DNA of 39,533 bases from Reyranella sp. CPCC 100927 (lineage in GTDB: Bacteria > Pseudomonadota > Alphaproteobacteria > Reyranellales > Reyranellaceae): positions 1 to 39,533 of the forward strand of contig NZ_VOHA01000041.1 in assembly GCF_007859315.1 (NCBI RefSeq). The letters run 5' to 3'. This document shows, in pieces, positions 26,095 to 33,958 of this stretch. The translations under genes were made by a program, and so were the position numbers. Every line of letters starts with the position of its first letter. The stretch's first letter is position 1. The notes beneath the pieces are model-generated. The model was not told the origin of the DNA, ran no database searches, and worked only from the letters and a program-made list of their open reading frames with translations.

Positions 26095-26802
26095 ATGATT
26101 CGCAATCATGTTCCCTCGACGAGGGCTGGCCGCCCGACGGCCGACAGTGAAGCCGAACCGGCTGTCCGCGGACGGGGGCGGCCGGTGGGCGACCGCGAGG
26201 CGAAGCGGGCGGAACTGCTGAAGGCGGCAATCGCAGTGATCGCGCAGGAGGGTTTTGCCGGTGCCTCGCTGCGCAAAGTGGCGCAACACGCGGGATGCAC
26301 CACGGGAGCGGTGACCTACTATTTCGCGAACAAGGAAGAGATGGTCATCGCCGTCGCTGAAAGCCTGTTCGACCAATTCGACGCCCAGCTTGGCAAGGGG
26401 CAGGATCGGATCGACGTCAGGGTCGGCTTCCAGCGCTGGCTGGATTGGACGAACGCCGACGATCCCGCCCCGTGGCTGGCGGGGTTTCAGTTGCTGGCCT
26501 ACGCGCGGCACGAGCCGGCGTTCGCCGCCGTCTACCAGCGGCGCTACGCCCGCTATCGCAGTGCGCTGGCGGCGATCTTGGCGCGCGGGCAGGACCGGGG
26601 CCTGATCCGCAACGACATCGCGGCCGACTTGCTGGCCGATCAGCTGAGTGCGATGGGTGACGGCTGGATGATGATGTTCCCGATCGAACCGGAACGGTTC
26701 CAGCCGGCCCGGGTCAAGGCCCTCCTGGACGCCACGATCGCCATGATCGCGCCGCCGCCGACCGCAACCGGCAAGGTCGGCTCGCGCGGTAAGGTGAGGT
26801 AG
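26095..26802 (+). CDS. TetR-family transcriptional regulator
   Basis: 235 residues. An N-terminal basic tail (RGRGRPVGDREAKR) leads into the TetR helix-turn-helix, residues about 38-85: LLKAAIAVIAQEGFAGASLR, KVAQHAGCTTGAVTYYF and NKEEMVIAVAESLF. The C-terminal half (about 95-225) is the ligand-binding/dimer domain with DWTNADDPAPWLAGFQLLAY. It is divergent from the PhyH-RidA operon and precedes the MFS transporter, and a shared operator-like sequence lies before both. The simplest reading is a local ligand-responsive repressor of uptake and catabolism. Confidence 0.92.
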   Translation: MIRNHVPSTRAGRPTADSEAEPAVRGRGRPVGDREAKRAELLKAAIAVIAQEGFAGASLRKVAQHAGCTTGAVTYYFANKEEMVIAVAESLFDQFDAQLGKGQDRIDVRVGFQRWLDWTNADDPAPWLAGFQLLAYARHEPAFAAVYQRRYARYRSALAAILARGQDRGLIRNDIAADLLADQLSAMGDGWMMMFPIEPERFQPARVKALLDATIAMIAPPPTATGKVGSRGKVR

Positions 26803-27166
26803 CCTGCGGTCGTCCGGACCGTGAAGGCAGTGCCGGCGACGGCTGGGACCGCGCCGCTCCAGCGGCGCTCATGAACCGCCCTTGGGACACAGGCGAGAGC
26901 ATGCGCTTTCGCCCGTGCATCGCCGGCGGATCCCGGTCATGTCGTTTCACCTTGAAGGGGTACGGGCGGCGGCCACGGAAATGCGAGCCGGACGTTCGCG
27001 CCTCCATGAGCCTTCTCGGCACGCAGAATGACGGCCTTTTTCTGTCTTGCGCAGGGCAGCCTTTGATGATTTTACGCAACATACGTTATTGTAAATAGAT
27101 GCGGCGCGGGAGCGACCTGCCAACGATGTGCGGGCGCCCGCACCGACAAACGGAAGAACAAGAGCG
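26803..27166. other. Intergenic region between TetR and MFS genes
   Basis: This 364-bp gap contains no convincing gene. Its last 100 bp are AT-richer and hold the second operator-like copy, so it is probably the MFS promoter. Confidence 0.5.
27069..27093. promoter_or_regulatory. Second copy of the TetR operator-like sequence, upstream of MFS
   Basis: Contains CGCAACATACGTTATTGTAA, aligned to CACAACAGATGTTATGATAA at 26041-26060 (15 of 20 identical). It ends about 73 bp before the MFS start. It is less symmetrical than the first copy. Confidence 0.7.
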
Positions 27167-28402
27167 ATGCCCTTGCTGCACGTCCTGCGTCCCGCGCTGC
27201 CGATCCTGATCGGCGCTTCCGTCATGCTGACGCTGAGCATGGGGCTCAGGCAAAGCCTTGGCATCTTCCTTCAACCGCTGACCCACGACATTCGGATCTC
27301 GGTGTCCGACTTCACGCTGGCGCTTGCGGTCCAGAATCTCACCTGGGGATTCCTGCAGCCGTTCACGGGCGCCATGGCGGTGCGCTACGGCTTTCGTCCA
27401 CTCATGGTGACCGGCTCGTTGCTCTATATCGCAGGGCTTGCACTGATGGCGGGCGCACACGGTGTCGTCAGCATCACGATCGGCGGCGGCATCCTGATCG
27501 GAACATCACTCGCTTGCACGGCGACGGCGATCGCGATGTCGGTGACGGCACGCGCGGTGCCGGCGGCGGTACGGTCGACGGTGCTCGGCATCGTCTCCGC
27601 CGCGGGCTCGCTGGGCGCGCTGCTGTCGGCGCCGATCGGGCAATTGTTGAACGAAGGCTTCGGCTGGCGTGTCGGGTTGCTGGGCTTCGTGCTGCTGGCT
27701 TTGCTGATGATCCCAGCCGCCTGGTACGCCGGCCGCATCGACAGGATTCCGCTGCCCAAGCCCGCGGCCGACGACATCGGCAACGCTACGGCGGCGATGG
27801 CCGCGAGGACCGCGTTCGGCAACACCTCCTTCGTGGTGATGACTGGCGCTTACATGGTCTGTGGCATGCAACTCGTCTTTCTCACCACGCATCTGCCGTC
27901 TTATCTGGCGATCTGCGGCCTCGATCCGATGCTGAGCGCGCAGACGCTCGGCATGATCGGCGGCTTCAACGTGCTGGGCTCACTGTTCTTCGGCTGGGCC
28001 GGCCAGCGCTGGAACAAGCTCGCGCTGCTCGGTGCGATCTACATTCTGCGGTCTCTGGCGCTTGGCTGGTACTTCACGCTGCCGGCAACCCCTGAATCCA
28101 CGCTGCTGTTCGGTGCCATCATGGGTTTCCTCTGGATGGGCGTGGGTCCGCTGGCCGCCGGTGCCATTGCCGAGATGTTCGGGTTGCGCTGGCAGCCGAT
28201 GATCCAGGGGCTTGCCTTCATGAGCCATCAGGTCGGCAGCTTCCTCGGCGCCTACGGGGGCGGGCTGCTCTACGATGCGCTCGGCTCCTATACGATGGCC
28301 TGGCACATCGGCGTCTCGCTCGGCCTGGCCGGCGGCGTCATCCAGATCGCCTTCGCGCTGATCTGTCCGCCGCAACCGCCGTCGCTGCTGAGGGCAGCAT
28401 GA
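27167..28402 (+). CDS. MFS transporter (monocarboxylate/oxalate-formate antiporter-like)
   Basis: 411 residues with about 12 hydrophobic helices. The first helices read LPILIGASVMLTLSMGLRQS then LGIFLQPLTHDI. The MFS signature area is FTGAMAVRYGFRPLMVTGSL between helices 2 and 3. The central Lys/Asp-containing loop is near residue 205. It resembles the MFS branch that moves small carboxylates or aromatic acids. The start at ATG 27167 is preferred to GTG 27128 for its AAGAG upstream and the typical N-terminus. Controlled with PhyH-RidA by the shared operator, it probably imports the substrate or exports a product. Confidence 0.88.
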   Translation: MPLLHVLRPALPILIGASVMLTLSMGLRQSLGIFLQPLTHDIRISVSDFTLALAVQNLTWGFLQPFTGAMAVRYGFRPLMVTGSLLYIAGLALMAGAHGVVSITIGGGILIGTSLACTATAIAMSVTARAVPAAVRSTVLGIVSAAGSLGALLSAPIGQLLNEGFGWRVGLLGFVLLALLMIPAAWYAGRIDRIPLPKPAADDIGNATAAMAARTAFGNTSFVVMTGAYMVCGMQLVFLTTHLPSYLAICGLDPMLSAQTLGMIGGFNVLGSLFFGWAGQRWNKLALLGAIYILRSLALGWYFTLPATPESTLLFGAIMGFLWMGVGPLAAGAIAEMFGLRWQPMIQGLAFMSHQVGSFLGAYGGGLLYDALGSYTMAWHIGVSLGLAGGVIQIAFALICPPQPPSLLRAA

Positions 28403-28462
28403 CCCCTCGCGCCGCGAGAACGGAATGAGGGCCCATCGCGCAGCGATGGGAGGGTGAGGGGT
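28402..28462. terminator. Nested hairpin after the MFS gene
   Basis: The inner stem CCCATCGC-GCA-GCGATGGG (28432-28450) and the outer ACCCCTC/GAGGGGT (28402-28408, 28456-28462) begin at the stop codon. No T run follows. It works as a possible terminator and resembles other GCA-loop hairpins in the window. Confidence 0.55.
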
Positions 28463-28554
28463 ATACGACCTGCCTATCCTTGTACAGTGTGACTGGCCGC
28501 TTGTACCGAGTACCTACGAATGAGCGTAGTCGCGGACCGTCTCCCAGGTTGGCA

Positions 28555-29766
28555 TCACCTGGCTGGCGCCGGCGGACGCTGCAGCAGGTTTACGCACGCT
28601 GCGAGGCCCAACAGAACGGGCGATACCCAGAAGCCCGCGGCGATGCTGTCTGTTGCGTCGGAAATCGCACCTGCCAGGACCGGGCCGGCAGCCTGCCCCG
28701 TCGCGAAGCTGACGGTCAGCAGAGAGATGGCGGCTGTCCAGGATGATGCCGGCAACTGGCGTTGCGCGACGATGGTGATCGCTGTCGGGCCGGCCAGAAA
28801 GCTGCCGCCGAACAGGATCGCCGACACGAACATCGCCGTCGGACCGGAATCAACGAGGACGGGCAGGGTGCCCAGCATCGTCACCCCGAACACCAGGGCT
28901 GGCCCGCGACCGCCGTGAAAGGCACCCAGGGCCCGCCCCCACAGCAGGGTGGATACGGCCGCGAAGAGCCCCAGGACACACCAGAACCATGTCACCTGGT
29001 CGCTGCTGCTGCCCTGCTTCTGCAGCAGCGCGATGATGAACGTCATGTAGCCGACATAGCCGGCGCCGAAGAGGCCGTAGCCGGCAAACGTGGGTGCCAG
29101 TTGACGCAGTTCGTGCCAAGCCAACATCGCCGTGCCGCCGCCGACCGGTTCGGTGACGCGGCGGGCGGCCCACCACGCCGCCGGCAGCCCGGCGGCACCC
29201 ATGAGGCCCAACACGATCCAGCCCACCGGCCATTGGTGTACGCCAGCCTCCAGAATGATCGGCACGGCGACGCCTGCGAGAAGGATGCCGATACTGACGC
29301 CGGCAACGTAAATGCCGACCAGGGTGCCACGCCGGCGCGGATCCTGTGTGGGGCAGATGGCGACCGCCAGTCCGGCGCCGAGGATGAAGGTCAGCGCTGT
29401 CGTGATGCCGCCGACAGTCCGCAAGGCCACGAGGAGAGAAAGGCTCGTCGTTGCGGCCGTTGCGAGCAGAACCAGGACGCTCGCCAGGAAACCGGCGAGG
29501 AAGGCACGGGCCGTGCCCCAACGGCGCGCTGTCCATGTCGCGACGAGCGCACCGACCACGTAGCCGGCACCATTGGCCGTATTCAGCGCGCCAGCCTCAA
29601 CGTAGGTCCAACCCAGATCGGCGCGCATCGGCGGCAGCAGCAGGCCGTAGGCAAAGCGCGAGAGTCCCAGCGCCACTGCGGTACCGGCGGACAGTCCGAA
29701 TGCAGTGACCATCTCGCGCCAGATGTGGCTTCTGTTCCTGGTCGGTCGTGGGATCATTCTTGACAT
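28555..29766 (-). CDS. YbfB/YjiJ-family MFS transporter
   Basis: 403 residues with about 12 membrane helices. The N-terminus GLSRFAYGLLLPPMRADLGW is the hallmark of the YbfB/YjiJ MFS group (PF06779), followed by AGALNTANGAGYVVGALVAT. A late helix pair reads LTVSFATGQAAGPVLAGAIS. Substrate unknown. The start could be 29766 or 29757 (M-S-R-M); longer frames upstream overlap the divergent regulator and are unlikely. It is divergent from a TetR gene with a palindrome between them, so probably repressed by it and likely an efflux pump (inference). Confidence 0.87.
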   Translation of the reverse strand: MSRMIPRPTRNRSHIWREMVTAFGLSAGTAVALGLSRFAYGLLLPPMRADLGWTYVEAGALNTANGAGYVVGALVATWTARRWGTARAFLAGFLASVLVLLATAATTSLSLLVALRTVGGITTALTFILGAGLAVAICPTQDPRRRGTLVGIYVAGVSIGILLAGVAVPIILEAGVHQWPVGWIVLGLMGAAGLPAAWWAARRVTEPVGGGTAMLAWHELRQLAPTFAGYGLFGAGYVGYMTFIIALLQKQGSSSDQVTWFWCVLGLFAAVSTLLWGRALGAFHGGRGPALVFGVTMLGTLPVLVDSGPTAMFVSAILFGGSFLAGPTAITIVAQRQLPASSWTAAISLLTVSFATGQAAGPVLAGAISDATDSIAAGFWVSPVLLGLAACVNLLQRPPAPAR

Positions 29767-29770
29767 TGTT

Positions 29771-29782
29771 GTCAAATTTGAC
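29771..29782. promoter_or_regulatory. Palindromic operator between the second TetR and its MFS gene
   Basis: Perfect 12-bp palindrome GTCAAATTTGAC. TTGTCAAA occurs at 29769-29776 and again at 29787-29794. It lies in the roughly 50-bp gap between the divergent starts, the usual place for TetR autoregulation. Confidence 0.7.
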
Positions 29783-29817
29783 GATCTTGTCAAAGATGAA
29801 TCGCCGGAGTGCCTGAA

Positions 29818-30399
29818 ATGGTGGGCGCGCGTCAATTCGACGAGCAGGAAGTGATCGCCATCGCGCTGGATGTATTCTGGCGCAAAGGTCTTCACGACGC
29901 GACGATGCAGGATCTTGCCGCGGCGACGGGAGTCCAGCGCGGCAGTCTCTACAACGCCTACGGCGACAAGGAAGCGATTTTCCTGCGTGCGTTCGACCGG
30001 TACGCCGAGCAATTCCTGGAGATGGTCGATCGTGCCTTGACCCAGGGCGATGACGCTGCGGCCCGGCTCGACAAGTTCTTCGACGTCATCATTGTGAACA
30101 TGACCAGCGGCTCACCGCCGCGCGGCTGCCTGACAACGCGTACCGCGCTCGATGCGGCCATTTCCAGCACGGATGTGCGTCAGCGCGTGCGCGGCGTGCT
30201 GGGCCGACTTGAACAATGCATCGACAAGGCTATCGACGCCATTCCAGCCACGAAAGCGGCGATCGACTCAAAACGACTGGCGCGTGTCGTCGTCACCTTC
30301 ACGAGAGGGCTCGCCGTGATGGAACGCGCTGGCTACAGCCGCAAGCAACTCAAGGACTCCGCGGAGACCTTCGTGCAGGCACTGGTCGGCAAGGCGTAA
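29818..30399 (+). CDS. TetR/AcrR-family transcriptional regulator
   Basis: 193 residues. The helix-turn-helix spans residues about 10-55: EVIAIALDVFWRKGLHDATM, QDLAAATGVQRGSLYNAYGD and KEAIFLRAFDRYAEQFLEM. The C-terminal region contains SPPRGCLTTRTALDAAI, as in AcrR-type regulators with a conserved R-G-C segment that may sense thiol-reactive ligands. ATG 29818 is chosen over GTG 29809, with GGAG about 10 nt upstream. It probably represses itself and the divergent MFS gene. Confidence 0.9.
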   Translation: MVGARQFDEQEVIAIALDVFWRKGLHDATMQDLAAATGVQRGSLYNAYGDKEAIFLRAFDRYAEQFLEMVDRALTQGDDAAARLDKFFDVIIVNMTSGSPPRGCLTTRTALDAAISSTDVRQRVRGVLGRLEQCIDKAIDAIPATKAAIDSKRLARVVVTFTRGLAVMERAGYSRKQLKDSAETFVQALVGKA

Positions 30400-30462
30400 G
30401 AATGGGCTAGTGGCACAGTGTGCAGTACGAGATCGAAGACAGGGCGGCCACCACGCATGACG

Positions 30463-30849
30463 TCAGATTTGCCATGCCAGGGGATGGTCGTGCAAAGCGC
30501 GGTCCACCGTCACCAGTTTCAGGTTCTCTACTTGGCACTGCGCTAGCAAAAGCCGATCGAACGGATCGCGAGTCGGCCGCTCGGGTTCAGCGGCAGTAAT
30601 CACATGGCTGGTGTGGATCGGCAGGAGGGTGAGGCCAAGCGCCTCGACGTACCCGGCGATATCCTGCAGCGGCATGCCGGGATCAAGCTTTCCTAACCGC
30701 GTCTTGATGGCCGTTTCCCAGAGACTGGCAACGCTGACAAACCCGATCGTGGACGGGTCGATGAGGTGACGCGCGATGTCAGGATGTTGCCTGACCAGGC
30801 TGCGTCGCAGGAATCCCAGGACGATATGCGTGTCGAGCAGAACACGCAT
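30463..30849 (-). CDS. PIN-domain toxin (VapC-like)
   Basis: 128 residues with the PIN acidic set: D6 in MRVLLDTHIVLGFL, E45 in VASLWETAIK, D95/D98 in RDPFDRLLLAQ and D116 in LVTVDRAL. The P-F-D-R-L-L-L-A-Q segment is typical of type II toxin PIN proteins, which cleave RNA. Its ATG shares one base with the antitoxin stop (TGATG), so translation is coupled. Function as a toxin is inferred from family and operon. Confidence 0.9.
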   Translation of the reverse strand: MRVLLDTHIVLGFLRRSLVRQHPDIARHLIDPSTIGFVSVASLWETAIKTRLGKLDPGMPLQDIAGYVEALGLTLLPIHTSHVITAAEPERPTRDPFDRLLLAQCQVENLKLVTVDRALHDHPLAWQI

Positions 30850-31121
30850 CAGGGTGTCGGCAGCTTCCGGAGAAGGAAGTCCTCCGGCAGCGGTGCGTCG
30901 AAATCGTCGGCAATGAACGGCACGGCTTTTTTGATTCCTCGCGACCGTAGATAGGCGTCACCCGCCGCGAGATCCAAACCGCCGCGCGCGCTGTGCGGCA
31001 CGAGATCGAAGACGGGGCGGCCGTTGCGTGTCACGACGATCGTTTCACCGTTCTCCACGTCGCGCGCGAGTTCGGTGAGGTGGTTTTTAGCGTCACGGAT
31101 GGATACGGTTTTCATGTGCAT
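30849..31121 (-). CDS. Phd/YefM-type antitoxin
   Basis: 90 residues. The N-terminus MKTVSIRDAKNHLTELARDV and GETIVVTRNGRPVFDLVPH are the Phd/YefM DNA-binding and dimer region. The C-terminal part (DFDAPLPEDFLLRKLP) would wrap the PIN toxin. The start may be 31121 or 31115 (M-H-M). It is first in the operon and overlaps the toxin start by one base. Phd antitoxins usually autorepress; see the palindrome just upstream. Confidence 0.88.
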   Translation of the reverse strand: MHMKTVSIRDAKNHLTELARDVENGETIVVTRNGRPVFDLVPHSARGGLDLAAGDAYLRSRGIKKAVPFIADDFDAPLPEDFLLRKLPTP

Positions 31122-31128
31122 GAATGTG

Positions 31129-31145
31129 GCTACATGTAGCTACAT
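31129..31145. promoter_or_regulatory. Antitoxin operator candidate
   Basis: The perfect palindrome ATGTAGCTACAT (31134-31145) overlaps a direct repeat of GCTACAT (31129-31135 and 31139-31145), 8-24 bp upstream of the antitoxin start. The 10-bp spacing puts the repeats on one face of the helix. Confidence 0.6.
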
Positions 31146-31345
31146 AACCAAGGAGGAAAATCACTTGTTTTCGATAAGAGAATAATTTATACACATCAAC
31201 ACACAGACACAATCGGCGCTGGATCGTCAGCAGGTTAACGCCGCTGAGCAGACCATTTCTGCAGCGACAGGCGTGCTGGCCTGTCGGACCGGCGCTGATT
31301 GCCGTCGTCGGCCAGAACCTCTTTCCACACCACCGCAGGCACCCC

Positions 31346-33958
31346 ATGAGCGCCAGCGATTTTGCGACCCTGACGCACCCCCAGTACGGGAAGCCCGTGC
31401 GCTGGTGGCACTACACCGACGCGTTTGCCGTCGCCGGCTTTGTTGTGCAAGGCCAGCGGAAAATCGTCCACGCGGCCGTCAGGAAAGGCGAGCACTGCTT
31501 CTGGCACATGCCGCTCACACCGGCACCACTGCCGATCTATCGCGCGGCGGCGCTGGCTGAACGTCCAGATGCGCCGGTGCTGCTGCTTGAGAGCGAGGCA
31601 CTGGCCGACTCGGCATCGGGTCTGTTTCCCGACCATGTCTGCGCCGCGTGGGCGCTGGGCAGCAACTATGTGAATATGGCCGACGTTACGCCCTTCAGCG
31701 GTCGCGATGTCATTCTGTGGCCTGCCGGCGACGGTGCCGACTCGACCACGATAGAGCGGATGCGGGTGCGCCTGCACGGCATCGTGCGCTCGCTCGTCGT
31801 GGTCCGCGCGCCGCGCACCTGGCCGGTGTCGTGGTTCGATGCGCCGTCGAGTCCGCCTGACTCCGAAGTCGCTGCCCTGCGCCGCGCGCTGCGTGAGGCG
31901 AGCGGGCAGGACGCTCCGCCTGACCGCGGTGCCGGTCCCGGCAAACGCGACAAGCCGCCACCGGTCCTCATTGCAGAGGGCAACACCGTCGCACAGGGCG
32001 ATGCGGGTCCTCTCCGCCCGCGCAGCGGCGATCGTGTTCACACATCGCGCCCGTCATCGGAAAGCGCTGTTCGTTGCTTTCCCCCGGAGGAGGAGGAGGG
32101 GACGTTCTGGGTGTGTGAATCCGATAGCCCGCGCGGCGGCGGGAAAGACCCATCGCGTGAGCGAGGGGAGGGTGAGGTGGGTGTAGGAGGCGGACGTGAT
32201 CTCGCTAACGAAACCGCAGGCGTCTTGACCACCCACACGACCCTTCCACGCTGCGCGTGGACCCCTCCTTCTCCCCCCGCGGCGCGGGCGGAGAAGGGAT
32301 CAGCACCCCGCGTTTCAGGGACTGACGCGATATCCGATGAGCCTCCCGACGTGCCAGCCTTCCCGGCCGCTGTGCTGCCGCCGCTGTGGCGCGCCTGGGT
32401 CGAGCAGACGGCCCGCACGGCGGGTGCGCCGATCGATGATGTCGCGCTGGCGTTGCTGACCGCCATGGCCGGCCTGATCGGCAACGCGCGGCGCGTCAGT
32501 CCGGTGCCGGGATGGGGCGAGCCCTGCGTACTGTGGACGGGATTGGTCGGCGCGCCATCGGCGGCCCGCACGCGCGCCAGGGACACCGTGCTCGGCCTGA
32601 TGCGCGATCTCGAGACGCGTCGCGGCATGACCGGTGATGCTGCTTTCCGTCGACACGCCGCAACGCGCGAGGCGGCGCGTGCGCTGACCCGACGCTGGCG
32701 GCAGGACGTGTACAACATGGTGATGAGCCGGGCGGTGCCGGATGATCTGCCCGTGGACGCGATGGAACCGCCGTTGCCGCGCCGGCTGGTGGTCGATGAT
32801 GTGCGCCTCGATGCGATCGCCGCGGCCATGGCCGGCCGCCACCAGGGCATGCTGATGACCACCGACGCGCTCGGGGCCTGGTTGAAGCAAGCCTCGCGGC
32901 GTCGGGCCGGCGTCGATCAGCAGAGCTGGCTGAAGCTGTGGTCGGCGCGGCCGTGGACCATCAGCCGCCGTCATCAGCCGGCGGCTGACATTGTCGGCGC
33001 CCTCTCGATCCTGGGCGTCCTGGATGTCGATGCATTGCCGCCGGTCCGCCGTGCTGATGACGATGACATGCTCGCGCGCATCCTCGTGGTCTGGCCAGCA
33101 CCGCCGCCATTGCGCGCGCTGTCAGCCGCGAATGCCGAGCCGCCGGCCGCGGTACGCGAGGCGCTGGCCCGGCTGGTCGACCTGCCGCCGGAGTTCCGTG
33201 ACGTGCCGCTGTCAGCGGCAGCGCTCGCCGTCTTCGAGACGTTCCGCCGCGCACATGATCAGGGTGCTCGCGGTCTGTCCGGTCGTGCGCTCGCCTGGTG
33301 GCGCCAAGGCGACGCCACTGTGTTGCGCCTCGCGGGTGTGCTGAGTTTCCTGGACTGGGCGACTGAGACGGCCGAGGCACCGGAGCCGGTGCAGGTGCCG
33401 GCCGGGGCCATCGAAGCGGCGGTCGATCTCTGGCAGACCTACCTGTGGCCGCACGCCGAGGCCGTCTTTCGGAGCAGCGCCAGCCGCGATCACCAGCGTA
33501 AGACCGACCGGGTGCTGCAATGGCTGGAAGAACATCGTCCCGAGACGGTGTCACGCGAGGAAATCCGCCGCACCATGCTGTCACAGACGGTCGACGCCGA
33601 CGGCGCCGATGCGATCGCCAGGCAACTGGTGGAGGCTGGCTGGCTGCAGCCGCTGAAACCCGAGAAGGGTGGCTCGGGCCGCCCGGCCGTGCGCTGGCAG
33701 GTCATCAAACTTCCCCCGGGGGCGCAGGCCGGAGGCGTGTCCGGCGACAGCGACGCTATCGCCAAATGTGGCCAAGACCCTTCGGCAGGCTCAGGGCAGG
33801 CTGCCCATGCCCCCAGGACGGTTTCCGCCATTTCCGCAACCGACTTTGCGGCGGCTCTCCTGGGAGCGCGGGCCTCCGGCCCGTTCATGCGCGGCGCCGG
33901 CGATGCCATCCTCGAACGCAGGCATGACGTCCGCGCTACCAGCGAGCGGCCGCCCTAG
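31346..33958 (+). CDS. DUF3987-type primase-helicase-like protein, apparently degenerate
   Basis: 870 residues. Residues about 1-160 resemble a Toprim-like module (VLLLESEALADSASGLFPDH, FSGRDVILWPAGD), but the usual V-E-G-E-K and D-x-D are altered to L-E-S-E-A and A-G-D. Residues about 335-700 resemble DUF3987: LPPLWRAWVEQTARTAGAP, ALLTAMAGLIGNARRV, then GLVGAPSAARTRARDTVLGL where a Walker A G-K-S/T should be, and GMLMTTDALGAWL where D-E-L is usual. QSWLKLWSARPWTISRRH also matches. DUF3987 proteins are found in phages and integrative elements and relate to replication helicases, and here the ATPase residues look lost. Residues about 230-330 are encoded by intergenic-type repeat DNA. The stop overlaps the convergent gene's stop. 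Confidence 0.72.
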   Translation: MSASDFATLTHPQYGKPVRWWHYTDAFAVAGFVVQGQRKIVHAAVRKGEHCFWHMPLTPAPLPIYRAAALAERPDAPVLLLESEALADSASGLFPDHVCAAWALGSNYVNMADVTPFSGRDVILWPAGDGADSTTIERMRVRLHGIVRSLVVVRAPRTWPVSWFDAPSSPPDSEVAALRRALREASGQDAPPDRGAGPGKRDKPPPVLIAEGNTVAQGDAGPLRPRSGDRVHTSRPSSESAVRCFPPEEEEGTFWVCESDSPRGGGKDPSRERGEGEVGVGGGRDLANETAGVLTTHTTLPRCAWTPPSPPAARAEKGSAPRVSGTDAISDEPPDVPAFPAAVLPPLWRAWVEQTARTAGAPIDDVALALLTAMAGLIGNARRVSPVPGWGEPCVLWTGLVGAPSAARTRARDTVLGLMRDLETRRGMTGDAAFRRHAATREAARALTRRWRQDVYNMVMSRAVPDDLPVDAMEPPLPRRLVVDDVRLDAIAAAMAGRHQGMLMTTDALGAWLKQASRRRAGVDQQSWLKLWSARPWTISRRHQPAADIVGALSILGVLDVDALPPVRRADDDDMLARILVVWPAPPPLRALSAANAEPPAAVREALARLVDLPPEFRDVPLSAAALAVFETFRRAHDQGARGLSGRALAWWRQGDATVLRLAGVLSFLDWATETAEAPEPVQVPAGAIEAAVDLWQTYLWPHAEAVFRSSASRDHQRKTDRVLQWLEEHRPETVSREEIRRTMLSQTVDADGADAIARQLVEAGWLQPLKPEKGGSGRPAVRWQVIKLPPGAQAGGVSGDSDAIAKCGQDPSAGSGQAAHAPRTVSAISATDFAAALLGARASGPFMRGAGDAILERRHDVRATSERPP
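32083..32300. repeat. Intergenic-type repeat block inside the DUF3987-like frame
   Basis: The block holds hairpins TCCACGC-TGC-GCGTGGA (32245-32261) and CCTTCTCC/GGAGAAGG (32267-32297), plus AGCGAGGGGAGGGTGAGG. These elements resemble the spacer hairpins at 24.07, 28.4 and 39.45 kb, yet here they are read through in frame. Confidence 0.65.

Noticed and set aside
26714-27098. Short open frames on both strands between TetR and MFS
   Set aside because: Arg/Pro-rich products without homology signals, overlapping the operator region.
31235-32041. 268-codon minus-strand frame over the DUF3987-like N-terminus
   Set aside because: Product is His/Arg-rich antisense with no motif. The plus-strand frame shows domain-level resemblance.
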